Below the pieces are notes generated by a model that saw only the letters and a list, made by a program, of their open reading frames with translations, was not told where the DNA came from and ran no database searches. From positions 2,728,001-2,792,000 of the forward strand of contig NZ_JBAJII010000001.1 in the NCBI RefSeq assembly GCF_036867195.1: a DNA stretch of 64,000 nt. The letters are read 5' to 3'. The stretch is from Arthrobacter sp. Soc17.1.1.1. Its GTDB lineage: Bacteria > Actinomycetota > Actinomycetes > Actinomycetales > Micrococcaceae. Positions 34,014 to 41,356 of this stretch are shown piece after piece (position 1 is the first letter of the stretch; each line of letters opens with the position of its first letter). The translations under genes and the position numbers were made by a program.

Positions 34014-35735
34014 GTGCGTTCCTTTCCCTACCCCCTGACCGGCTCGCCGGACCTGCGCTCCCCCGCGCGCTATCTGCTGTGGCTCGGCGGGCAGCAGAAG
34101 GCGACACTCGCGGCGGGGGTGCTCCTCGGCACCGTGTGGATGGCGTCGCAGGCGGTCATGCCCTTCGTGCTCGGGCGCGCCCTCGACGACGGGATCATCG
34201 GCGGCGACACGCGTGCCCTGCTCGGCTGGGCCGGTGCGCTGCTCGGACTCATGGTGGTCCAGGCCGTCTCCGACACCGCGACGCACCGGGCCGGTGTGAG
34301 CAGCTGGATGCAGGCCGCGTTCCGTTCCGTCCGCCTGGTGGGCCACAAGATCAGCCGCACGGGTGATGCCCTCCCCGCCGCGCTCTCCACGGGCGAGGTC
34401 GTGTCCACCGCGGCCTCCGACGCCTTCCGGCTGGGCGAGGTGTACGAGGTGCTCACGCGACTCGCCGGAGCGGCGGCGGCCTGGCTGGTGGTCACCGTGC
34501 TCATCTGGCAGACCTCCCCTGTGCTCGGCGTCGTCGTGCTCGTCGGCGTCCCCGTGTGCTGCGGGCTCCTGCTCTTCGTGGTCCGGCCCATGCAGGCGCG
34601 GCAGCGCGAGCAGCGCGAGGCGTCCGGCCGGATGACCGCGGTGGGCGCGGACACCGTGGCGGGACTGCGCGTGCTGCGCGGCATCGGCGGCGAGCACATC
34701 TTCGTGGGCCGGTACCGTGACAAGTCGGCCGTGACGCGTGATTCGGGCATCCGGGTGGCCCGCTCCCTCGCCGACCTCGAGGCGTCCCAGGTGTTCATCG
34801 CCGGGTCCTTCAGCGTGGTCTTCACGTGGGTGGGCGCGTCGCTGGTCCTCGCGGGCGGGATCACGCCCGGGGAGCTCGTGGCCCTCTACGGCTTCTCTAT
34901 CTTCCTCATGACGCCCATCCGCGCGGCCGCCGACTCGGTGGCCCGCTTCATCCGCGCCCATGTCGGCGCGCGGAAGATCATCGCGGTGCTGTCGGTCGAC
35001 GCCGCCGTCGCGGAGAGCACGACGCCGGTGGACCCCCCGCCGCCCGGCGCGGTCCTCGTCGACGAGCGGTCGGGCGTCGTCGTCGAGCCCGGGCTGATCA
35101 CCGCCGTCGTCTCGCGGGAACCTGCTGAGTCCACGGACGCCGTGACGCGCCTCGGCCGGTTCGAGGACGCCGTGCTCGAGGAGGCCACCGTCCGCTGGGG
35201 TGCCGCCGACCTCCGGCACGTGCCGCTCGCGGACATCCGTGCGCGGATCGTCGTGAGCGAGGCCGCCCCGCAGCTCTTCAGCGGATCCCTCCGCGCGCAG
35301 CTCGACCCCCAGGGCCGGCACGGCGACGATGCCATCCTCGCGGCGCTCGAGGCAGCGAGCGCCCTCGACATCCTCGACGGGCTCGAGGGCGGCCTCGACC
35401 ACGAGGTCACCGAGCGCGGCCGGAGCTTCTCCGGCGGGCAGCGCCAGCGCCTGGTCCTTGCGCGTGCCTACCTGACCGGCGCCGAGAACCTGGTCCTGGT
35501 GGAGCCGACGAGCGCCGTGGACGCCCACACCGAGCAGCGCATCGCGGCCCGGCTCGGCGGTGCCCGACGGCGGGACGGCCGGACGACCGTCATCGTCACC
35601 GCGAGCCCGCTGCTGCTGAGGGTCGTGGACCGGGTGGTCTTCCTCGAGGACGGCCGGGTCAGCGCGCAGGGCAGCCACAAGGACCTCATGACCAGCAGCA
35701 GCACCTATCGGAACGTGGTGATCCGCAGTGAGTAG
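34014..35735 (+). CDS. ABC exporter half-transporter with degenerate nucleotide-binding domain
   Basis: A 573-residue type IV ABC half-transporter: six-helix membrane domain (about residues 20-310) and a nucleotide-binding domain. In the latter the Walker A is lost: around residues 360-376 the sequence is ITAVVSREPAESTDAV, with no G-x-G-K-S/T. Walker B reads LVLVEPTS, the Asp replaced by Val, and the switch region reads VTASPL with no His. The ABC signature is intact (SFSGGQRQRLVLARA, about 468-482). It overlaps the next gene, which has complementary defects, so the two form an obligate heterodimer. TAGGAT eight bases before the GTG may be its -10. The substrate is unknown. Confidence 0.9.
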   Translation: MRSFPYPLTGSPDLRSPARYLLWLGGQQKATLAAGVLLGTVWMASQAVMPFVLGRALDDGIIGGDTRALLGWAGALLGLMVVQAVSDTATHRAGVSSWMQAAFRSVRLVGHKISRTGDALPAALSTGEVVSTAASDAFRLGEVYEVLTRLAGAAAAWLVVTVLIWQTSPVLGVVVLVGVPVCCGLLLFVVRPMQARQREQREASGRMTAVGADTVAGLRVLRGIGGEHIFVGRYRDKSAVTRDSGIRVARSLADLEASQVFIAGSFSVVFTWVGASLVLAGGITPGELVALYGFSIFLMTPIRAAADSVARFIRAHVGARKIIAVLSVDAAVAESTTPVDPPPPGAVLVDERSGVVVEPGLITAVVSREPAESTDAVTRLGRFEDAVLEEATVRWGAADLRHVPLADIRARIVVSEAAPQLFSGSLRAQLDPQGRHGDDAILAALEAASALDILDGLEGGLDHEVTERGRSFSGGQRQRLVLARAYLTGAENLVLVEPTSAVDAHTEQRIAARLGGARRRDGRTTVIVTASPLLLRVVDRVVFLEDGRVSAQGSHKDLMTSSSTYRNVVIRSE

Positions 35736-37473
35736 CACGGCCAAGCTCCCCGTCGCCGGACCGGCGTCCGTCCGCGACGAGGCCTCGCGCCTCATCCGCC
35801 ACCACCGGCGTGCCCTCGGAACGGTGATCGCCCTGTACGTCGGGTCGGCCGTCGCGGGCCTCGCCGGGCCGCTCCTGCTCGGCATCCTCGTCGACGCCGT
35901 GTCCGCGGGCACGACGGCGTCGTTCGTGGCGGCCGTGTCCGTCGGCATGCTCGGGTTCCTCGCGGTGCAGTCGGTGCTGCGCCGGTACGCCGTGCGCTCC
36001 GGCATGGTCTTCGGCGAGCGCGTGTTCGCCGAGCTGCGCGAGGACTTCATGGAGGACGTCACGGCGCTGCCGCTGTCCACCGTCGAGAAGGCCGGCACCG
36101 GCGACCTCGTCGCCCGGACGACGAACGACATCGACGCGGTGTCCCACACGGTGCGCTTCGGCGTGCCGCAGGTCGTCGTCTCCATGGTGACCATCCTCCT
36201 GACCCTCGGCGCCGCCGTCATCACCTCGCCCGTGCTGTCCCTCGGCCTCCTCGTGGGCCTGCCGCTGCTGTGGCCCGTGACGCGCTGGTACCTGCGGCGC
36301 AGTGCGGCCGGCTACATGCGTGAGCGCGAGACCTACGCCGTGGTGAACGGGACCATCACCGAGTCCATCGAGGGCGCCCGGACCGTCGACGCCCTCGGCC
36401 TCGGGGCGCTGCGCCGCCAGGATCTCGACGCCGCCCTCGGCACGAGCTTCCGTGCGGAGCGGTACACGCTGTGGCTGCGCTCGGTCCTGTTCCCGGCCGC
36501 GGACATCGCCTTCTGGCTGCCCGCCGCGGCGGTGCTGCTGTGGGGAGGCTGGCTCGCGGGCCAGGGCGTCGTCACGCCCGGAGCGGTGGCCGCGGTGGCC
36601 CTGTTCGCCGTCCGGCTGATCGACCCGGTGGACCTGCTCATCATGTGGACCGACGAGATCCAGGTCGGCGCGGCGTCGCTCGCGCGCATCATCGGCATCA
36701 AGGACGTCGAGCCGGACCGCGAGGCGACGGCGGCGGAACCCGCCAACGAGGACATCGTGGTGTCGGCGGCGACCTACGCGTACCGGCCCGGCCACAACGT
36801 GCTCCACGGCGTGGACCTCACCCTGGTGCGCGGTGAGCGTCTCGCCGTCGTCGGTCCCTCCGGTGCCGGCAAGTCCACCCTGGGCCGGCTGATCGCCGGG
36901 ATCCACCCGCCCACCTCGGGCTCCGTCACGGTGGGCGGTGTCCCCCTGGTGGACCGGCCGCTGGACGACCTGCGCCGCGAGGTGGCCCTCGTGACGCAGG
37001 AGCACCACGTCTTCGTGGGGTCGGTCTCGGACAACGTCAGGCTCGGTCGCGCGGATGCGGGCGACATCGAGATCGAGGAGGCGCTGCGCAGCGTCGGCGC
37101 CCTCGACTGGGTGAAGCAGCTCCCGGAGGGCATGGACACGGAGGTGGGTTCCGGCGCACACGAACTGGCGCCCGCGCAGGCGCAGGAGCTGGCGCTGGCC
37201 CGGCTGATCCTCGCCGATCCGCACACCCTGGTCCTGGACGAGGCGACGTCGCTGATCGACCCGCAGGCGGCACGGGACCTCGAGCGCTCGCTGAACGCCG
37301 TCCTCGAGGGGCGCACCGTCATCGCCATCGCCCACCGGCTGCACACGGCCCACGACGCCGACCGCGTGGCCGTGGTGGAGGACGGACGGATCGCGGAGCT
37401 CGGCTCGCACGACGAGCTGCTGGCCCTGGACGGCGCGTACGCGTCGCTGTGGAACTCCTGGCGGAGCGAGTAG
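35728..37473 (+). CDS. ABC exporter half-transporter, partner with intact Walker motifs
   Basis: A 581-residue ABC half-transporter. The membrane domain spans about residues 25-320. Its nucleotide-binding domain has a perfect Walker A (GPSGAGKST, about 375), Q-loop ([11 protein letters not shown]), Walker B ([11 protein letters not shown], about 498) and switch His (AIAHRLH). The signature motif, however, is lost: where LSGGQ is expected it reads [10 protein letters not shown] (about 478-487). Together with the upstream gene this leaves one complete ATP site (Walker A of this protein, signature of the other) and one dead site. The GTG start overlaps the upstream gene by eight bases. It is the second and last gene of the operon. 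Confidence 0.92.
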   Translation: MSSTAKLPVAGPASVRDEASRLIRHHRRALGTVIALYVGSAVAGLAGPLLLGILVDAVSAGTTASFVAAVSVGMLGFLAVQSVLRRYAVRSGMVFGERVFAELREDFMEDVTALPLSTVEKAGTGDLVARTTNDIDAVSHTVRFGVPQVVVSMVTILLTLGAAVITSPVLSLGLLVGLPLLWPVTRWYLRRSAAGYMRERETYAVVNGTITESIEGARTVDALGLGALRRQDLDAALGTSFRAERYTLWLRSVLFPAADIAFWLPAAAVLLWGGWLAGQGVVTPGAVAAVALFAVRLIDPVDLLIMWTDEIQVGAASLARIIGIKDVEPDREATAAEPANEDIVVSAATYAYRPGHNVLHGVDLTLVRGERLAVVGPSGAGKSTLGRLIAGIHPPTSGSVTVGGVPLVDRPLDDLRREVALVTQEHHVFVGSVSDNVRLGRADAGDIEIEEALRSVGALDWVKQLPEGMDTEVGSGAHELAPAQAQELALARLILADPHTLVLDEATSLIDPQAARDLERSLNAVLEGRTVIAIAHRLHTAHDADRVAVVEDGRIAELGSHDELLALDGAYASLWNSWRSE

Positions 37474-37489
37474 GGCCCGGAGGCGGGCG

Positions 37490-37981
37490 CTAGTGCTCGA
37501 AGAACACCAGCGAGGAGTTGATCAGCTCGGCGATCACCTCGGCGTCGTGCGCACGGCGCAGCGACTCGCGGAAGTTCTCCTTGAACAGGCTGCGGGCGAT
37601 CGTGGCGAGCACCTCGAGGTGCTCCGAGAAGGACTGCGCGGGCGTGGCCATGAGGAGGACGAGCGTGGCGGGGCCGTCCACGGCGCCGAAGTCGAGGCTG
37701 TGGCCGAAGCGCGTGACGCCGACGGCGATCGAGGTCTGGTTCACGTACTCGCTGCGGGCGTGCGGCAGGCCGACGCCGCCGGGCAGCCCGGTGGCCATCT
37801 GGTGTTCGCGCGAGTTGACCTGGTCGAGGAAGGCCTGCAGGTCCGAGATGCGCCCGGCGGCATGCAGGCGCCCGGCCAGCTGGGCTGCGGCGTCCTCCTT
37901 GGAGACCGCTTCCATCTCGAGGATCACGAGGTCGGGGGTGGTGAGTTCGGCATCGTGCAGCTCGAGGGACAGGTCGCTCAC
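37490..37981 (-). CDS. orphan PTS IIA protein, fructose/mannitol type
   Basis: A 162-residue PTS EIIA domain of the fructose-mannitol family (PTS_EIIA_2). The phosphorylation site is His74 in [32 protein letters not shown] and [29 protein letters not shown] are typical segments. It is predicted to accept phosphate from HPr. No EIIB, EIIC, HPr or EI gene is in the window, so it may serve a distant permease or have a regulatory role, as PtsN does. GTG 37981 follows GAAAGG with good spacing; an ATG at 38011 would add ten residues but has poor spacing. Confidence 0.85.
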   Translation of the reverse strand: MSDLSLELHDAELTTPDLVILEMEAVSKEDAAAQLAGRLHAAGRISDLQAFLDQVNSREHQMATGLPGGVGLPHARSEYVNQTSIAVGVTRFGHSLDFGAVDGPATLVLLMATPAQSFSEHLEVLATIARSLFKENFRESLRRAHDAEVIAELINSSLVFFEH

Positions 37982-38063
37982 AGTGTGCCTTTCGAAGTTC
38001 CCGCCGGCCATGGCCTTCCAGCTTAGCCCGGCCGTACCCGGCGCAGGCGTCCGCGTGTCCCGG

Positions 38064-39203
38064 TCAGTCGGTGGAGACGTAGGGCGAGAGGACCACTTCC
38101 ACCCGCTGGAACTCCTTGAGGTCCGAGTACCCGGTGGTGGCCATGGCCCGGCGGAGCGCGCCGATCAGGTTGGACGTGCCGTCGGTGTGGTGGGAGGGAC
38201 CCCAGAGCACCTCCTGCAGCGGGCCGACCGTGCCGATGTTGACCCTGTCGCCGCGCGGGAGTTCGTGGTGGTGTGCCTCCTGGCCCCAGTGCCAGCCCTT
38301 GCCGGGGGCCTCCTCGGCGCGGGCGAGGGCGGAGCCGAGCATGACGGCGTCGGCGCCCATCGCGATGGCCTTGACGATGTCGCCGCTGGCGCCCATGCCG
38401 CCGTCGGCGATGACGTGGACGTAGCGGCCGCCGGATTCGTCCATGTAGTCGCGGCGGGCACCGGCCACGTCGGCGATGGCCGAGGCGAGCGGCGAGTGGA
38501 TGCCGAGCGCGCGCCGCGTCGTCGTCGTCGCTCCGCCGCCGAAGCCGACCAGCACGCCGGCCGCGCCCGTCCGCATGAGGTGGAGGGCCGGCGTGTAGCC
38601 CGCGGCGCCACCCACGATCACCGGGACGTCGAGCTCGTAGATGAACTTCTTCAGGTCCAGGGGCTGCTCGTTCTTCGACACGTGCTCCGCGGACACCGTG
38701 GTGCCGCGGATCACGAAGATGTCGACGCCGGCGGCGAGGACGGTCTTGTAGAACTGCTGCGTGCGCTGCGGCGTGAGGGAGCCCGCGACGGTCACGCCGG
38801 CCTCGCGGATCTCCGCGAGGCGGCTCGTGATGAGCTCGGCGCGGATGGGCGCGCTGTACAGCTCCTGCATCCGACGCGTGGCCGCCGGGCTGAAGGCCTC
38901 GGTGCTGAGACCGGCGATCTCGTCCAGGACCGGCTGCGGGTCCTCGTAGCGGGTCCACAGCCCCTCGAGGTTGAGCACCCCGAGGCCGCCGAGGCGGCCC
39001 ATGGCGATGGCGGTGGCGGGCGACATGGCCGAATCCATGGGAGCGGCGACGACGGGCATCTCGAACTGGTAGGCGTCGATCTGCCAGCTCACGGAGACGT
39101 CGAGCGGGTCCCGGGTGCGCCGGGAGGGCACCACCGCCACGTCGTCCAGCGAATATGCCCTGCGTCCGCGCTTGGCCCGGCCGATCTCGATCTCGTAAGT
39201 CAC
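38064..39203 (-). CDS. guaB3: GuaB3 family IMP dehydrogenase-related protein
   Basis: A 379-residue TIM-barrel protein of the GuaB3 subfamily, without the CBS domains of GuaB. Present are VVAAPMDSAMSPATAIAMGRLGGLGVLNLEG, VIVGGAAGYTPALHLMRTGAAGVLVGFGGGATTTTRRALG and ADGGMGASGDIVKAIAMGADAVMLGS. Where GuaB has its catalytic Cys loop (GSICTTR), this protein reads FGGGATTTTR, with no Cys. Recent work on relatives describes GMP reductase activity; older annotation is 'GuaB3 family IMPDH'. The GTG start is preceded by TAACCT at six bases, so it is probably leaderless. It stands between the orphan IIA gene and the zinc-protein gene. Confidence 0.92.
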   Translation of the reverse strand: MTYEIEIGRAKRGRRAYSLDDVAVVPSRRTRDPLDVSVSWQIDAYQFEMPVVAAPMDSAMSPATAIAMGRLGGLGVLNLEGLWTRYEDPQPVLDEIAGLSTEAFSPAATRRMQELYSAPIRAELITSRLAEIREAGVTVAGSLTPQRTQQFYKTVLAAGVDIFVIRGTTVSAEHVSKNEQPLDLKKFIYELDVPVIVGGAAGYTPALHLMRTGAAGVLVGFGGGATTTTRRALGIHSPLASAIADVAGARRDYMDESGGRYVHVIADGGMGASGDIVKAIAMGADAVMLGSALARAEEAPGKGWHWGQEAHHHELPRGDRVNIGTVGPLQEVLWGPSHHTDGTSNLIGALRRAMATTGYSDLKEFQRVEVVLSPYVSTD

Positions 39204-39209
39204 TGCTCT

Positions 39210-39215
39210 AGGTTA
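39210..39215 (-). promoter_or_regulatory. -10 element of guaB3 (leaderless)
   Basis: TAACCT on the minus strand ends six bases before the GTG start codon of guaB3. Confidence 0.45.
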
Positions 39216-39314
39216 GCCCAGCGGCGCCCGCCGACCGGCGGCACCCCCGATCCCTGCGTCCGGGTCCACCGGGGCACCCCCGCGGCGTCCTGCGTCCGGA
39301 CGCACGCCTGCGGC

Positions 39315-39357
39315 GCGTACCCGGACCCGGGGTACCGCCGTCCGGGTCCGGGTGCGC
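39315..39357 (-). terminator. terminator of the FBP-domain gene
   Basis: A GC-rich hairpin with an 11-base core stem (CCCGGACCCGG and complement, 39320-39330 with 39342-39352) that extends outwards with one wobble pair. It is 11 bases beyond the stop of the FBP-domain gene. Confidence 0.6.
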
Positions 39358-39367
39358 ACCGCGGCGG

Positions 39368-39862
39368 CTACCGCTGGTCCACGCGGTCGAGGAACTTCCC
39401 GGTGCGTTCGCGCAGCTCGCCCGCCTGCCGCCGCACGACGACGGCCGGGTCCGGGTGGATCTCGCTGGCGGGCGGTTCCCGGCGCACGTTGGCAGAGCAG
39501 ACGAAGTCGGCGCAGATCAGCGTCCCGACGGTATTGCCGTCGCGTCCGGACTGGCCGGAGCGGCGTGCCACCCACAGGAGGACGTCCTCCTTGGAGTGCA
39601 CGTCCCGGCAGAGTTCGCAGAGGACCGCGCGGCCCTTGCGCGCCCCTCCCTCGGGAGCCCGGAGGAGGATGCCGGTCGGACGCTGGGGGCCCGGGACCAC
39701 GAGGTAGCCGCGGAGCGGCATCTTCTCGTCGCGCCAGCCGAGGAAGTCGAGGTTCTCCCAGTCCAGGGTGTCGAGGTTCTTCGGCGGGGTGAGCTTCGCG
39801 GTCTCGGACCGGGTGGCGTTGATGAAGGAGGAGCGGATGTCCTTGATGGAGAGGTGTTGCAT
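39368..39862 (-). CDS. FBP/FusB-type treble-clef zinc-finger protein
   Basis: A 164-residue protein of the FBP domain family, related to the C-terminal zinc-binding part of FusB/FusC, which bind elongation factor G and can release it from stalled ribosomes. A four-cysteine treble-clef zinc site is visible: Cys82 and Cys85 in LCELC, and Cys117 and Cys122 in CADFVC, followed by SANVRR. The N-terminal helix-rich part (SIKDIRSSFINATRSETAKL) matches the family. Whether it gives any fusidic-acid tolerance or only has a ribosome-related housekeeping role cannot be told. ATG 39862 is the only good start. Confidence 0.82.
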   Translation of the reverse strand: MQHLSIKDIRSSFINATRSETAKLTPPKNLDTLDWENLDFLGWRDEKMPLRGYLVVPGPQRPTGILLRAPEGGARKGRAVLCELCRDVHSKEDVLLWVARRSGQSGRDGNTVGTLICADFVCSANVRREPPASEIHPDPAVVVRRQAGELRERTGKFLDRVDQR

Positions 39863-40249
39863 GGAGAAGCGCCTTAGCAGCTGGAGGGTCGAGGGAATCG
39901 GTCTCGGCCGTCCCGGCCATGGGGGCGCGGCGCCTCGCGCGTACGGCGGACTGGCACGCCGAACGGGGTTCGGCGGTGCATCAGGCCGGGAGGCTGCCTG
40001 CCATGGTCGGGGGTGCCGGTGAGGGCGCGGGCGCGCAGCAGGCCGTAACGGCCACCCCGCTCTCCGCGGCAGACCGGGCCCTGAGGCTCCGCTGCATGCT
40101 CATCCGTCCCTGTTTCCTGATCCTCGTGCTTCCTGCGGGGCTATCCTCGCAGGAAGAGCCGCCCGCTGCAAAGCGTCGTGCTCCGTGCCGCGCCGACCGC
40201 CCCGCCACGGGGTCCGTTTCGCGCCGACCGACGCCGGAAGGAGCACATC
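39863..40249. promoter_or_regulatory. divergent intergenic region with a 9-bp inverted repeat around a -10-like TATCCT
   Basis: A 387-base gap between the divergent FBP and GNAT genes without any convincing gene. The notable element is CTTCCTGCG (40129-40137) and its exact complement CGCAGGAAG (40148-40156). They are separated by ten bases that include TATCCT (40142-40147), a possible -10 of the GNAT gene. A repressor bound to the repeat would block that promoter. No -35 is clear. Confidence 0.35.
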
Positions 40250-40825
40250 ATGCCCGAACGCCCTCGTCCCGCGCCGGTCGCGGTCGCCGTCCGGCCCATG
40301 GTCGCCTCGGACGTGCCCTTCCTCCCGGCCGTCGAGCGTGCCGCGGGCCTCGCCTTCCGCGAGCTGGGGATGGCCGCGATCGCGGACGACGAGCCGCTGC
40401 CGCTGTCCGTGCTGGCCGCGTCCTGCGCGGCGGGCCGGGGCTGGGTCGCCTCCGACGAAGCCGCACCCGTCGCCTACCTGCTGCTCGCCGTCGTGGACGG
40501 CGCCGCGCACATCGAGCAGGTGTCCGTGCACCCCGGGTACGCGCGGCAGGGTCTCGGGCGCAGGCTGATCGACGAGGCGGAGGCGTGGGCGCGCCTCCGT
40601 TCCATGCCGTCCCTGACCCTGACGACCTTCAGGGACGTGCCCTGGAACGCGCCGTACTACCGGCGCCTCGGCTTCGCGGACCTCGCGGAGGCCGACCTGG
40701 GGCCCGGGCTGGCCGCGGTGCGGCGGCACGAGGCGGAGGCAGGACTCGAGGCGTGGCCGAGGGTGGCGATGCGACGGGCCGTCCGCGCGGGCCCCGCCTG
40801 TTCCCCGTGCGGTGACGGGGTGTGA
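40250..40825 (+). CDS. GNAT family N-acetyltransferase
   Basis: A 191-residue GNAT protein. Motif A, the acetyl-CoA-binding loop, reads IEQVSVHPGYARQGLGRRLIDEAEAWA (about residues 87-113), with the R-x-x-G-x-G/A pattern in RQGLGR. Motif B includes LTLTTFRDVPWNAPYYRRLGF. The N-terminal strand is VRPMVASDVPFLPAVERAA. This is the common small-molecule/protein acetyltransferase type; the acceptor is unknown. GGAAGGAG before the ATG sets the start. The stop codon falls inside a 13-base tandem repeat. Confidence 0.88.
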   Translation: MPERPRPAPVAVAVRPMVASDVPFLPAVERAAGLAFRELGMAAIADDEPLPLSVLAASCAAGRGWVASDEAAPVAYLLLAVVDGAAHIEQVSVHPGYARQGLGRRLIDEAEAWARLRSMPSLTLTTFRDVPWNAPYYRRLGFADLAEADLGPGLAAVRRHEAEAGLEAWPRVAMRRAVRAGPACSPCGDGV

Positions 40826-40873
40826 TGACGGGGTGTGATGACGGGGCGCGATGCCCTGACGTGATGATGGGGT
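40811..40873. repeat. 13-bp tandem repeats across the 3' end of the GNAT gene
   Basis: Units of gtgatgacggggt at 40822-40834 and 40835-40847 are preceded by a shortened copy and followed, after a 13-base gap, by another near-copy at 40861-40873. The GNAT stop codon (40823-40825) lies in the first full unit. Confidence 0.8.
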
Positions 40874-40952
40874 CACCCCTGCGATCGGGCGGCGTCGGTG
40901 GGACACCATAGGGTGAACTGCGGGTAAAGGGACATCGAGGAAGGACGACGGG

Positions 40953-41306
40953 ATGCCGTTCCGCAGCAAGAAGACGTTGGAGGCCTGGGTCGACGAGTTC
41001 CGGACCACGCGGGAAGGGGGCGCGCTCATCACCGTCCTCGTGCAGGACGGCGAGGGCGGAGCCGACACCGGTCTGGTGACCGTTCCGCTCAGGATCGGCA
41101 GCACCGGGATCTACATGCAACCGGTCTCCATCGGGAATGCGCGGTGGTCCGTCTCGTTCGATGCCCGCGAGGACGAATTCGAACTGACACCGGCCGAGCT
41201 GCACGGCCTCGCCGCGGAGCTCCTGGCCGCGGCCTCCCTGTGCCAGTTCCTCCAGGAGAAGTCGGTGGGCTACGAGGAGGATCCGGAGGACGACCGGGAC
41301 GACTGA
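40953..41306 (+). CDS. hypothetical protein, 117 residues
   Basis: An acidic 117-residue cytosolic protein with no recognised family. It begins MPFRSKKTLEAWVDEFRTT, has a beta-rich middle (ALITVLVQDGEGG...LVTVPLRIGSTGIYMQPVSIGNARWSVSFDAREDEFELTP), one helix (ELHGLAAELLAAASLCQFLQEK) and a strongly acidic end (EEDPEDDRDD). GAGGAAGGACG precedes the ATG, and codon use matches the surrounding genes, so it is very probably real. It is convergent with an ABC exporter gene and follows a repeat-rich spacer. No function is proposed. Confidence 0.7.
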   Translation: MPFRSKKTLEAWVDEFRTTREGGALITVLVQDGEGGADTGLVTVPLRIGSTGIYMQPVSIGNARWSVSFDAREDEFELTPAELHGLAAELLAAASLCQFLQEKSVGYEEDPEDDRDD

Positions 41307-41356
41307 CCCGCCCACACCCGCCCACACCGTCGGAGCGCGCGGACCCGCGGCGGGGA

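Noticed and set aside
34014..35735. Frameshift or sequencing error as the reason for the missing Walker A in the first half-transporter
   Set aside because: The frame stays open with good codon bias on both sides, the neighbouring motifs align in register, and the Walker B and switch changes are independent of it.
33999..37410. Long minus-strand frames opposite the two ABC half-transporter genes
   Set aside because: They mirror the codons of the real genes, have no recognisable domain, and the plus-strand frames have full ABC architecture.
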